From assembly GCA_016795065.1 (NCBI GenBank), contig JAEUIU010000038.1, positions 1 to 64,000 on the forward strand: a stretch of DNA of 64,000 nt, given 5' to 3'. Shown here piece after piece: positions 28,965-36,666 of the stretch. The notes beneath the pieces were generated by a model. It had not been told where the DNA came from and ran no database searches. It saw only the letters and a program-made list of their open reading frames with translations. This DNA is from Phycisphaerae bacterium. Lineage in GTDB: Bacteria; Planctomycetota; Phycisphaerae; Phycisphaerales; SM1A02. How positions within the stretch are numbered: position 1 is the stretch's first letter; the number at the start of each line of letters is the position of its first letter. Both the position numbers and the translations under genes were made by a program.

Positions 28965-28994
28965 ACCCGGTCCGCCTCCCTCGACGGACCGGGT
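28965..28994 (-). terminator. Intrinsic terminator, probably bidirectional
   Basis: A perfect 10-bp stem ACCCGGTCCG (28965-28974) with CGGACCGGGT (28985-28994), loop of 10. On the minus strand it is followed by GTCTTTTT, so it should end the small gene at 29075-29272; it may also stop kdsD transcripts from the other side. Confidence 0.75.
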
Positions 28995-29074
28995 CGATGC
29001 GCGTGTCGCTTTCTTTCTCGTGCGTGGATTAGATCGTCGTCTAAGTCAAGATCGGACGACCGCCCGAACCCGCG

Positions 29075-29272
29075 TCACAGGCGAGTGCCAACCACCGCCC
29101 CCATCTCTGTTCGACGGCGCCAGATGCTCTGCCGGCCCCGGGGTTCCATCAGGATCTGAAGGTGCTCGAGGTAGTCAAAGAGAGCCCGATCCTCGAAACG
29201 CTCGAGCCACTGAGGGTCGGCGCTACGGTTGATCTGCCGGATGCTGTCAATGAGCTCGTTCTTTGAAGGCAT
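29075..29272 (-). CDS. Small hypothetical protein (65 aa)
   Basis: A short Arg/Glu-rich, probably helical protein: MPSKNELIDSIRQINRSADP, then LERFEDRALFDYLEHLQ and a basic end GRQSIWRRRTEMG. It has no signal peptide or known motif. Coding is supported by its own downstream terminator with a T-run and by the well-formed helical pattern. It may belong to short regulatory or structural proteins of planctomycetes, but I cannot name a family. Confidence 0.6.
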   Translation of the reverse strand: MPSKNELIDSIRQINRSADPQWLERFEDRALFDYLEHLQILMEPRGRQSIWRRRTEMGAVVGTRL

Positions 29273-29607
29273 GGGGCACCCCGGGAAAAGCCCGGAACCG
29301 CGGGGAGATCACCCCGCCGGATTGAAACGGGGAGTGGCGACCGCATGAGGTCGCCCCAGCAGTGGGCCGTTTGGATGAAAGAGGGAGTGGGCACCGACCA
29401 TCCACCCGCGCCGGTGCCTCACTCCGTCGCTCGGCCCGAGCATCCCGTCAGGCGGGACGCGGGCGTGGACAGGCCCAACGTCGGCAAGGAACTTCGCGCC
29501 GGATGAAAAGAATGTGAACCAAGCGACGTCGCCGTCGGCAAGCTCGACGCACTCCTGAGCGCACCACAATCCATGGTGTCGCTCTGATGCGACGACCGCA
29601 ACCTCAT
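29273..29607. other. Intergenic region between the small gene and the response regulator
   Basis: About 335 bases. A short hairpin, CCGGG-AAAAG-CCCGG, lies near 29281-29296, just upstream of the small gene's start. Otherwise I see no gene, terminator or clear promoter. It should hold the promoter of the 65-aa gene. Confidence 0.45.
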
Positions 29608-30138
29608 TCAGCGGCCGCTTTCGCCACGGCGGTCATCGCGCCGATCCATGAGCGCATCGAGCTTTCGCTTCAGAAGGCTCACCCGAAGCAGGCTTCGGAC
29701 CCGTGTGACGAGTTCCAGTTTGTTGACGGGCTTGGTGAGGAAGTCATCGGTGCCGGATTCAACTGCCCGCTCGTAATCCCCCACCTCGTGCAGTGCGGTC
29801 ACCATGATGACCACGATGTCGCGGGTAGCTGGGTTGGACTTGATCTTCTGGCAGACTTCAAAGCCGGACATCCGGGGCATCATCACATCGAGCAGCATGA
29901 GGTCGGGCCGATCGCGTTCCACCGAAGCGATCGCCTCCAAACCGTCCTTCGCCGTGACCAGCGTGCAAGGCAGGCTTTCCAAATAGGCCTGCATCAACTC
30001 CAGGTTCTGAAGGTTGTCATCAACGAGGAGGATTCGCGTTCCGCTCAGGTCTTCGCCCGAGATCTCGGCCTCAAGCGGCAGCGGTGGCCGGGCAGCAGGA
30101 TCGCCGGAACTGAACGGAGGAGCGGAGGGTGATGCCAT
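29608..30138 (-). CDS. Stand-alone response-regulator receiver protein
   Basis: CheY-like receiver, 176 aa, with no DNA-binding output domain. After a Pro/Ser-rich leader (1-30), the receiver has acidic pair Asp40/Asp41 (LLVDDN), phospho-acceptor Asp84 (LMLLDVMMPRMSG), Thr114 (VIMVTAL) and Lys136 (DFLTKPVNK). A basic, Arg-rich tail (LLKRKLDALMDRRDDRRGE) follows. No histidine kinase is next to it, so the partner is unknown. It lies 88 nt downstream of the first TlpA-like gene on the same strand. Confidence 0.93.
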   Translation of the reverse strand: MASPSAPPFSSGDPAARPPLPLEAEISGEDLSGTRILLVDDNLQNLELMQAYLESLPCTLVTAKDGLEAIASVERDRPDLMLLDVMMPRMSGFEVCQKIKSNPATRDIVVIMVTALHEVGDYERAVESGTDDFLTKPVNKLELVTRVRSLLRVSLLKRKLDALMDRRDDRRGESGR

Positions 30139-30226
30139 ACGAGACCTCTGACAGGACGGTCCCTCCCGCCTCGCTCAGCGGAAGTCGTCGAACCGATGTG
30201 GCCATCCTACCAGCCCTCCCGAGCGG

Positions 30227-31663
30227 TCACTTCGCCGCGGCCGCATCGTTCTGCTCGGGCTTCGGCTTGCCCTCTTCCGGATTGACCTCCGCCGGGGCGG
30301 CCGCGTCCCTCTCGTTCCGTCCTGCGCCGGCCTCAAGGGCAGCCTTCACATCAGCCTGAAGGGTCTTGAGGTACTCCTCGCTCACGCCGACGTGCTGCGA
30401 GTGGACGATCCCGTCCGCTCGAATGACGACGCTCACGGGAATGCTCCGAACGCCAAACGCGGTCGCGGCCTTGTCCTTGTCGTCCAGCAGCGTCGGAATC
30501 GAGACCCTGAGCGACTGAAGCGTCGCCACCACCTGTCGCAACCGTTCCTCGCCCTGGGTCTGCTCGAAGACGTTGATGGGGTAGATGACCACCGGAAGCT
30601 GCTCGGCTTTGGCCCACGCCGCCAGCTTGTCCAGTTCGGGAAGGGCCACACGACAGGGACCACACCAGCTTGCCCAGAAGTCGAGGACGACGACGCGGCC
30701 CAGAAGGTCCTCGCTTTTCACGAAGCCGCCCACCGAACTCACGGCACTGAAGTCCGGCGCTGGCTTGCCGACCAACGCTCCGCCGCCCGCATCGCCGCGC
30801 ACGGCTTCCTTCTTGCGAAGCTGCTGGAACATCTCGACCTTGGTTCGCTTGCCCGGTTCGATCCGAAACGCCGCTTCCTCGAAGGGCTTCGGCGGTACCT
30901 CGGCGACGAGCGCACTTCGATAGGTCAGGGCACCACCGGCAGGAACGGCGTCACCACCGGTGACCTTCGCTTCCGCTGACGTGACCAGCATCGTCGCCGG
31001 ATCAATCACCAATTCGAGTCGCTCGCCTTGGGCGAGGAAGAGGAGATGCTGACGCGTCTTCCCGTCCGCATCGACCTTGGTTGTGACTCGGGCGGGAATC
31101 ACGTTCGGAGTCGCCGGGTGGAGCTGCATCACCGTTTCGTCCGGTGCATCCTCACCAAGGTGCAGCGCCAGCGAGACGAAGGGAAGATCGATGAAGGCAC
31201 TCAGGATCGACCAGTAGGGCGAGTCGTCATCGCCAGCCTCGAGATAGACCTCTGAATTCGATTCGTGCGTTGCCCATACTTTTCCGCCGCTGTAGCGCAG
31301 CTCAAAGCCATTCATCATGAAGACGCACCGGCGGCCAGGCGCGAACATCATTTCGGCCTTACGGGGGGCCGCCTCGCCCTCTTGTCCGTCTTTTGCTGTC
31401 GCCACCGCCGATTCCTCGCGCACGCGAAGCGACGGCCGCTCGCGGTAAGCCTTGAGGAGCGCCGCGAATGCTGCGCTCGCCTCCGCATTCGGTTCGGTCG
31501 GAATCACTTCTTCCGCGGGCGGCAGCTCAGCGGGCTTCTCTTCACCGACGGCAGGCGGCTTCGGAGCGGCGGGATCTTGTGACCATGCAACAGTCGTTAC
31601 ACCGAAGGCGAGCGTGCTGACCAACCAGGATCCCAGTAGGACGAAGGAGCGTGCTACGGACAT
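30227..31663 (-). CDS. TlpA-like thioredoxin protein with LolA-like N-domain, paralogue 1
   Basis: 478 aa from ATG 31663 (signal peptide ARSFVLLGSWLVSTLAFGVTTVAWS). Residues about 60-300 resemble the DUF2092/LolA-like beta domain common before redox domains in planctomycetes (ALLKAYRERPSLRVREES, then APGRRCVFMMNGFELRYSGG). The C-terminal domain starts GKPAPDFSAVSS near 316 and has WASWCGPCR with Cys334 and Cys337. It would act as a periplasmic disulfide reductase or carrier; substrate unknown. The end is a Glu/Ala/Pro-rich tail. It lies in the same orientation as its paralogue at 31843-33168, with 179 bases between. Confidence 0.88.
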   Translation of the reverse strand: MSVARSFVLLGSWLVSTLAFGVTTVAWSQDPAAPKPPAVGEEKPAELPPAEEVIPTEPNAEASAAFAALLKAYRERPSLRVREESAVATAKDGQEGEAAPRKAEMMFAPGRRCVFMMNGFELRYSGGKVWATHESNSEVYLEAGDDDSPYWSILSAFIDLPFVSLALHLGEDAPDETVMQLHPATPNVIPARVTTKVDADGKTRQHLLFLAQGERLELVIDPATMLVTSAEAKVTGGDAVPAGGALTYRSALVAEVPPKPFEEAAFRIEPGKRTKVEMFQQLRKKEAVRGDAGGGALVGKPAPDFSAVSSVGGFVKSEDLLGRVVVLDFWASWCGPCRVALPELDKLAAWAKAEQLPVVIYPINVFEQTQGEERLRQVVATLQSLRVSIPTLLDDKDKAATAFGVRSIPVSVVIRADGIVHSQHVGVSEEYLKTLQADVKAALEAGAGRNERDAAAPAEVNPEEGKPKPEQNDAAAAK

Positions 31664-31842
31664 GAGCCTCTCCGAGGCAAGGGCGTGCGTTGCCGCGCAT
31701 CGGCACCGCCCCACCGACTGCGGGTCGAGGGGCGCTGCCATTGGTTGCAAGTGTATCGCTCAAGCCGCGGACCTTGCCAGATTCGCTTCCTATTCGAGCT
31801 CCTCGGCCCCAACATCTTGAGCGACCGCCCTCCGTCGACGCC

Positions 31843-33168
31843 TCAGGACTTCGGCGCCAGCGCCTTCTCGACCGCCTCCTTCAGCGCCTCGACGGTTTGG
31901 CCGGGATGTGCGGGGTCGAAGGAGCGGTGCATCGCGCTCAGGACGCCATCGGGCCCGATGATGAGCGTGGTGGGAAGCACTCGAATACCCATGCTCTCCG
32001 AGACGCCGTCATCGATATCCATGAGGCACGGGAAGGAGAACCGCTGGGAATGCCACCATCCGCTCGCCTCGGCGACGCGTGCCGCCGCATCGCCGGACTC
32101 GAGCGTGTTCACGGCGAAGACGCGGATCGGCTTGCCGCTTTGCGCAGCCCACTTCGCGAACTCATCGATGTACGGCATCGCCCGCTTACAGGGAGCACAG
32201 TACGAGGCCCAGAAGTCCAGGACGACCACGCTCCCCTTCAGGTCGGCGAGCGAGACGGTCGTTCCATCGATGGAACGCATCGTCCACGCCGGCACCACCT
32301 GGCCAGGAGCGATCACCGGCATGGTCGGCATGTACTCCTCAATGGAGGTGACGATGCGACGATCGCCCAAGTGCACCGAGAGCGGCGCCGAGACGGCATC
32401 GGCAACGACACTCTGATGGCTCACCGTCACCTCCATGACGAATCCCGCGGGGGCGTCGGGCGGCGCGAAGAGGACGCGCGATGCGGTGAAGAGCTTGCTC
32501 CCGCTGTCGACGGAGACCATCGACGCCCCGTTCTCGCCCATGACCAACAGGGTGCTTGTCCCGCCGACCTCCTTGAGCCCCGCGATGCGCGGCGATCGCA
32601 AGGCCAGCAGACCCAACCCTTCGGTCGTCACCGGGCGCCCTGCCCGAAGGTCGAGAATCGTGACCGGCGTACCGAAGTTGGGAAGGAGCGCCGCGAGCGT
32701 CGCCATGAGGTCGCCCTTCATGGGGACTCGCAAGGCCCGATCGGAAGGCTCGTCGGCGACGACGGTGACTTGGCCATCGAGCGCGAGCATCGTGACGCCG
32801 GGCATCGCCAATCGGGCATCGGTTCCCTTGCCGAGCGCCACCGCAAACGTCTCAGTCGAGACATTGTCCAGCGAGCGGACCGTCAGCGTCATCGTGTCGG
32901 TGAGGGTGGGCACCTCGCGGTACGCCTTGGCGATCTCGGCGATGAGGGTGTTGGCTTTCGCGATGCTCGCATCGCTTCGGGAGGTGGCATCGAACTGGCC
33001 GAGGATCTCGCCGGCGATCTGGTCCACCGTTTGGGCTGCCCCGCCCTCAGGGGTCGCCGCGGGAGGCACTTGGGCAGGCGGTGACTGTCGACGCGGTCCG
33101 GCCGCCGGCGTGGCCAATGCGGCTGCGGTCACAAGCGAAAGGCACAGGGCGAGAGTCAGGCGCTTCAT
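31843..33168 (-). CDS. TlpA-like thioredoxin protein with LolA-like N-domain, paralogue 2
   Basis: 441 aa from ATG 33168, chosen for AAGGA about 8 nt upstream and a signal peptide (KRLTLALCLSLVTAAALATPA). The N-terminal part (about 60-290) is a LolA-like domain, e.g. AKAYREVPTLTDTMTLTVRSL and RAGRPVTTEGLGLLALRS. The C-terminal TlpA domain has DFWASYCAPCK with Cys324 and Cys327, and the cis-Pro loop IRVLPTTLIIGPDG. It shares layout and motif order with the next gene, so the two arose by duplication. The active site differs (CAPC here, CGPC there), hinting at different redox potential. Confidence 0.88.
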   Translation of the reverse strand: MKRLTLALCLSLVTAAALATPAAGPRRQSPPAQVPPAATPEGGAAQTVDQIAGEILGQFDATSRSDASIAKANTLIAEIAKAYREVPTLTDTMTLTVRSLDNVSTETFAVALGKGTDARLAMPGVTMLALDGQVTVVADEPSDRALRVPMKGDLMATLAALLPNFGTPVTILDLRAGRPVTTEGLGLLALRSPRIAGLKEVGGTSTLLVMGENGASMVSVDSGSKLFTASRVLFAPPDAPAGFVMEVTVSHQSVVADAVSAPLSVHLGDRRIVTSIEEYMPTMPVIAPGQVVPAWTMRSIDGTTVSLADLKGSVVVLDFWASYCAPCKRAMPYIDEFAKWAAQSGKPIRVFAVNTLESGDAAARVAEASGWWHSQRFSFPCLMDIDDGVSESMGIRVLPTTLIIGPDGVLSAMHRSFDPAHPGQTVEALKEAVEKALAPKS

Positions 33169-33233
33169 GGGGGTGTCCTTGGAGTGGTGCGGGCGAAGGT
33201 CGCTCCACAGGCGATTCGTTCCGTGACGGCGAA

Positions 33234-33812
33234 TCAGATCGGTATTGGGGCAAACCGGCGGATCCCAGCGACGTCCGCCCCAACGGTTGCGAGGTGGTTG
33301 GGACCGGTGTGACCATCCCGACAAAGGTCGCCGAGGAGGGATGCTACGGTCCTGTTCCAATGCGGAAGGCGGATATCTGCAGCGATCTCGGCCAGCGGGA
33401 CGAGCACAAACGTCCGTTCCGCCATGCGGGGATGCGGCACCGACAGACCCGCGCACTCGATCACCGATTCCCCATCCACGAGGATGTCGATGTCGATGGT
33501 GCGCGGACCCCAACGTTCCTGGGGCCGCCGAACTCGCCCAAGCTCCCGTTCGATCGCCTGAGCGCGGGCGAGAAGTTCCGGGAGCGGGAGGGCCGTCCGG
33601 ACGGCCGCGGCCGCGTTGAGGTATCGCGGCTGATCCGGCGGGACCGGGTCGGTCTCGTAGGCGTGGGAGACCCGTTCGAGCTCGACCCGCCCGTCGGCGG
33701 AGAGTCGCCGGAGGGCTTCAGCCAGGGTCGAGAGCCGATCCCCTGCAACGCTCGCGAGGTTGCTTCCGAGGGCAAGGAACACGGTTCGCGGGGCGGACGA
33801 GGGCGTACTCAT
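33234..33812 (-). CDS. folK: 2-amino-4-hydroxy-6-hydroxymethyldihydropteridine pyrophosphokinase
   Basis: HPPK, 192 aa, transfers pyrophosphate from ATP to 6-hydroxymethyl-dihydropterin in folate synthesis. Hallmarks: VFLALGSNLASVAGDRLSTL at the start, VSHAYETDPV, QPRYLNAAAAV, and the signature GRVRRPQERWGPRTIDIDILVDG followed by VPHPRMAERTFVLVPLAEI. ATG 33812 overlaps the cinA stop by 4 nt (ATGA), so it is the last gene of the coupled group. The C-terminus runs about 25 residues past the usual end. Confidence 0.95.
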   Translation of the reverse strand: MSTPSSAPRTVFLALGSNLASVAGDRLSTLAEALRRLSADGRVELERVSHAYETDPVPPDQPRYLNAAAAVRTALPLPELLARAQAIERELGRVRRPQERWGPRTIDIDILVDGESVIECAGLSVPHPRMAERTFVLVPLAEIAADIRLPHWNRTVASLLGDLCRDGHTGPNHLATVGADVAGIRRFAPIPI

Positions 33813-35119
33813 GCGTGGTCCCGGTTCTCTCGCTCGGCCGCCGGAGCCTCGGCATGAGCCCAAATCAGGTCCGTGTCAGGCTCGCCCATCATCGCCAGCC
33901 GCAGCCATTGCATAGCGGCCTTCGCGGTCCGGTCGCGCACCACCTCCCGCTCGCCAGGGAAGCGGAAGCGGCGCACGCGCTCCCCCATCGGCCCGGCGAT
34001 CCCAATGAAGACCGTCCCAACCGGCTTGGTTGGCGTGCCGCCACTCGGGCCGGCGATGCCAGTCACTCCGATGCCCCAGGTCGCCCTCGTGCGTTCACGG
34101 GCACCGGCTGCCAGTTGGCGGGCGACAGGCTCCGAGACGGCGCCGTGGGCAGCGAGGATCGAGCGGTCGACGCCGACGGCCCGCACCTTCATGTCGTTGC
34201 TGTAGACGATGTAGCCGCCGAGGACCACGTCACTTGCCCCGGCGACATCGGTGAGAAGCGCACCGATGAGCCCTCCTGTGCAACTCTCCGCCACCGCAAC
34301 GCTCTCTTGACGAGCCTTGAGGTCCGCGATCGTCGCCATGGCCAACGTGGTGCCATCGCGACCGAAGGCATAAGGCCTCCAGAGCCGCTCGACTTCGCTG
34401 GCCATCGCCTCGATCCTGGCCATTGCCTCCAACCGCGGACCGCTCGTTCGAATGCGTGCGGTCACGATCGCGTTACTTGCGTTGGTGCCGACCATCGGAT
34501 CGGCGTCGCGACTCATCCGCTCGCCGAGGCGTTCGGCAAGCACCGATTCGCCCATGCCATAGCTATGCACCGAGAGGGTCGGCATGACGACATCGCCGCA
34601 ACGCTCGCGGAGAAAGGGAACCACGTTCGCCTCGAACATCGGACGCATTTCGCGCGGCGGGCCCGGCAGACAGAAGACCTTCGTCCGTTCCAGGTCGGCA
34701 GACAGGCCCGGGGCGGTGCCGTGGGGGTTGTCCAGGCATCTGGCATTCACGGGGCGCTGGGCCTGTACCAAGTTCGACGGCGGCATCGCCCGTCCCCTTC
34801 CGCGGAACCATCGGTCAAGCGTCTCCCGGGCGAGGGAGTCCTCGACCATCGCAGCTCCGCCGGCACAGCAGTCGTTGAGCGCGTCGCGAGTAAGGTCGTC
34901 AAGCGTCGGACCGAGCCCGCCAGTGATGACTAACAGTTCGCTCAACTCGGCCAGATCGCGAATCGCCTGGACGATCCGCTTCCGGTCGTCCGGAACAGTG
35001 CGGTGCTCGACGCGGAACGCGCCTTCGGCCGCAAGCCGTTCAGTGATCCATCGGGCGTTCGTGTCGTCGATCTGCCCCAGGGCGAGTTCGTCGCCGATCG
35101 AGAGCGTAGTGGCGTTCAT
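33809..35119 (-). CDS. cinA: CinA-family nicotinamide-nucleotide amidohydrolase
   Basis: 436 aa with both usual domains. Residues 1-170 are the MoCF/MoeA-like domain (TTLSIGDELALGQIDDTNARWI, then ITGGLGPTLDDLTRDAL). The C-terminal CinA domain has VAVAESCTGGLIGALLTDVAGASDVVLGGYIVYSNDMKV and GIAGPSGGTPTKPVGTVFIG. It deamidates NMN (the PncC activity) and may hydrolyse ADP-ribose, salvaging pyridine nucleotides. Start and stop overlap pyk and folK by 4 nt each. A GTTAG-context TTA codon is at 34931-34933. Confidence 0.95.
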   Translation of the reverse strand: MNATTLSIGDELALGQIDDTNARWITERLAAEGAFRVEHRTVPDDRKRIVQAIRDLAELSELLVITGGLGPTLDDLTRDALNDCCAGGAAMVEDSLARETLDRWFRGRGRAMPPSNLVQAQRPVNARCLDNPHGTAPGLSADLERTKVFCLPGPPREMRPMFEANVVPFLRERCGDVVMPTLSVHSYGMGESVLAERLGERMSRDADPMVGTNASNAIVTARIRTSGPRLEAMARIEAMASEVERLWRPYAFGRDGTTLAMATIADLKARQESVAVAESCTGGLIGALLTDVAGASDVVLGGYIVYSNDMKVRAVGVDRSILAAHGAVSEPVARQLAAGARERTRATWGIGVTGIAGPSGGTPTKPVGTVFIGIAGPMGERVRRFRFPGEREVVRDRTAKAAMQWLRLAMMGEPDTDLIWAHAEAPAAERENRDHA

Positions 35120-36666
35120 CCCTCAGGCCTCCCTTGTCCCTCGCCTGAACCGCCGGAGAGGTCGCCGATCTCGCGCAACGCGATCATCGCGGATGGCGAG
35201 CCAACACCGAACCGCTCGCCGCTGACGAGGAGCACCAGGTCACCTGCCTTCACCAGGGCATGGTCGAGCAGTTGCCGCTCCAACTCACTGATGAAGTCGA
35301 GGAACGAGGCCGGTGGCGTCTCGACGAGAATCGGCTCGACGCCCCGCAGGATGCGCGTCCGGCGAAGCGCAAGAAGGTCCGTGGAGGCGGCCGTGACGGG
35401 CACGCTGAAACCATAGCGCGAGAGCAGAAGCGCGGTGACACCGGTCTGGCTCCACGCGACAACCCTGACGACGCCCAGATCGCGGGCCGCACGCGAGGCT
35501 CCGTGGGCGATGGCCGCGACTCGATCACGCTCTCGTACCAGCCGTTCGGGCGGAGCCGTCGGCGCCGCGGTCTCGGACAAATGTGCTTCGGCCTCGCGGG
35601 CGATGCGCACCATCGTCTCGACCGTCACGATCGGCCACTTGCCGACCGCCGTCTCGCCCGAGAGCATCACCGCGTCGCAGCCGTCGAGGATGGCGTTGGC
35701 GACGTCGGAGACCTCGGCCCGCGTGGGCACGGGCACGTCCACCATCGACTGAAGCATTTGGGTCGCGACGATCGTGGGCTTCCCCGCAGCGCGGGCGGTG
35801 GCAAGCACGCGCTTCTGGAGGACCGGAACCTTGGCCAGGTCCATCTCGACCCCCAGGTCGCCGCGCGCCACCATGATCGCGTCCGCGGCCAAGACAATCT
35901 CGCCGATTCGTTCGATCGCCTGCGGCCGCTCGATCTTGGCCACGATCTGCGGCGGGCCGGGACGTCCGGCGGCAGCGGAAGCGCTGGCTAACACGTCGCG
36001 CATTCGGCGGATGTCGACCGGATCCTGCACGAACGACATGCCCACGAAGTCAATGTCCTGCGAGGCGGCGAACGCGGCGCCTTCGAGATCGCGGGCCGTG
36101 ATCGGGTCGGCGCGCACTCGGCTGTCCGGAAGATTGATGCCCTTGCCCGTACGGACGGTGCCGCCGGTCATGGTTGTACAGAGCAGCTCGCCGTCACGCT
36201 GATCGGTGACCAGCAGGCGGATCGCCCCGTCATCGATCAGAACCCGGTGGCCAGGCGCCGCGTCCTCGACGACACCTGCATAGGTGCAGGCCAGAAGCGG
36301 TTCGGCACCGAGTACGCATACCGTTCCTGGGGCGATGCGCACCAGTTGGCCGACCCGAAGGTCAATCCCCTCGACGGGTGCCTGCCCCACTCGGATCTTC
36401 GGACCGGGCAGGTCGGCCAGCACCGCGGTGATGAGTCCAGTCGATGCCTCAACGGACCGGATCGCCGCAAGCGTCTTCCCATGTTGCTCAAGGGAGCCGT
36501 GGCTCAAGTTGAGGCGGAAGATCGAGACGCCGGCCCGAATCAGAGCATCGATGACCGCGAGGGAACTCGACGCGGGCCCAAGCGTCGCGACAATCCTCGT
36601 CAGGCTCCGGTCGCCGATGGGCCGCTCGCGGAAAATGGGGCGTTCTCGCCGAAGTGCTTCGCTCAT
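35116..36666 (-). CDS. pyk: Pyruvate kinase
   Basis: 516 aa; converts PEP and ADP to pyruvate and ATP. Motifs: TRIVATLGPASS and IFRLNLSHGS at the start, ADLPGPKIRVG, DIDFVGMSFVQD, IVAKIERPQAIERI (active-site Lys and Glu), IMVARGDLGVEMDLAKVPVLQKR, and ATQMLQSMVDVPVPTRAEVSDVANAILDGCDAVMLSGETAVGKWP. The C-terminal domain (about 380-500) covers the allosteric site. It overlaps the upstream solute-binding protein gene and the downstream cinA gene by 4 nt (ATGA at each). A GTTAG-context TTA codon is at 35989-35991. Confidence 0.97.
   Translation of the reverse strand: MSEALRRERPIFRERPIGDRSLTRIVATLGPASSSLAVIDALIRAGVSIFRLNLSHGSLEQHGKTLAAIRSVEASTGLITAVLADLPGPKIRVGQAPVEGIDLRVGQLVRIAPGTVCVLGAEPLLACTYAGVVEDAAPGHRVLIDDGAIRLLVTDQRDGELLCTTMTGGTVRTGKGINLPDSRVRADPITARDLEGAAFAASQDIDFVGMSFVQDPVDIRRMRDVLASASAAAGRPGPPQIVAKIERPQAIERIGEIVLAADAIMVARGDLGVEMDLAKVPVLQKRVLATARAAGKPTIVATQMLQSMVDVPVPTRAEVSDVANAILDGCDAVMLSGETAVGKWPIVTVETMVRIAREAEAHLSETAAPTAPPERLVRERDRVAAIAHGASRAARDLGVVRVVAWSQTGVTALLLSRYGFSVPVTAASTDLLALRRTRILRGVEPILVETPPASFLDFISELERQLLDHALVKAGDLVLLVSGERFGVGSPSAMIALREIGDLSGGSGEGQGRPEG

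Noticed and set aside
31664-33513. Upstream extensions of the two TlpA-like genes (to 31750 and 33513)
   Set aside because: They would bury the signal peptides; the 33168 start has a good Shine-Dalgarno.
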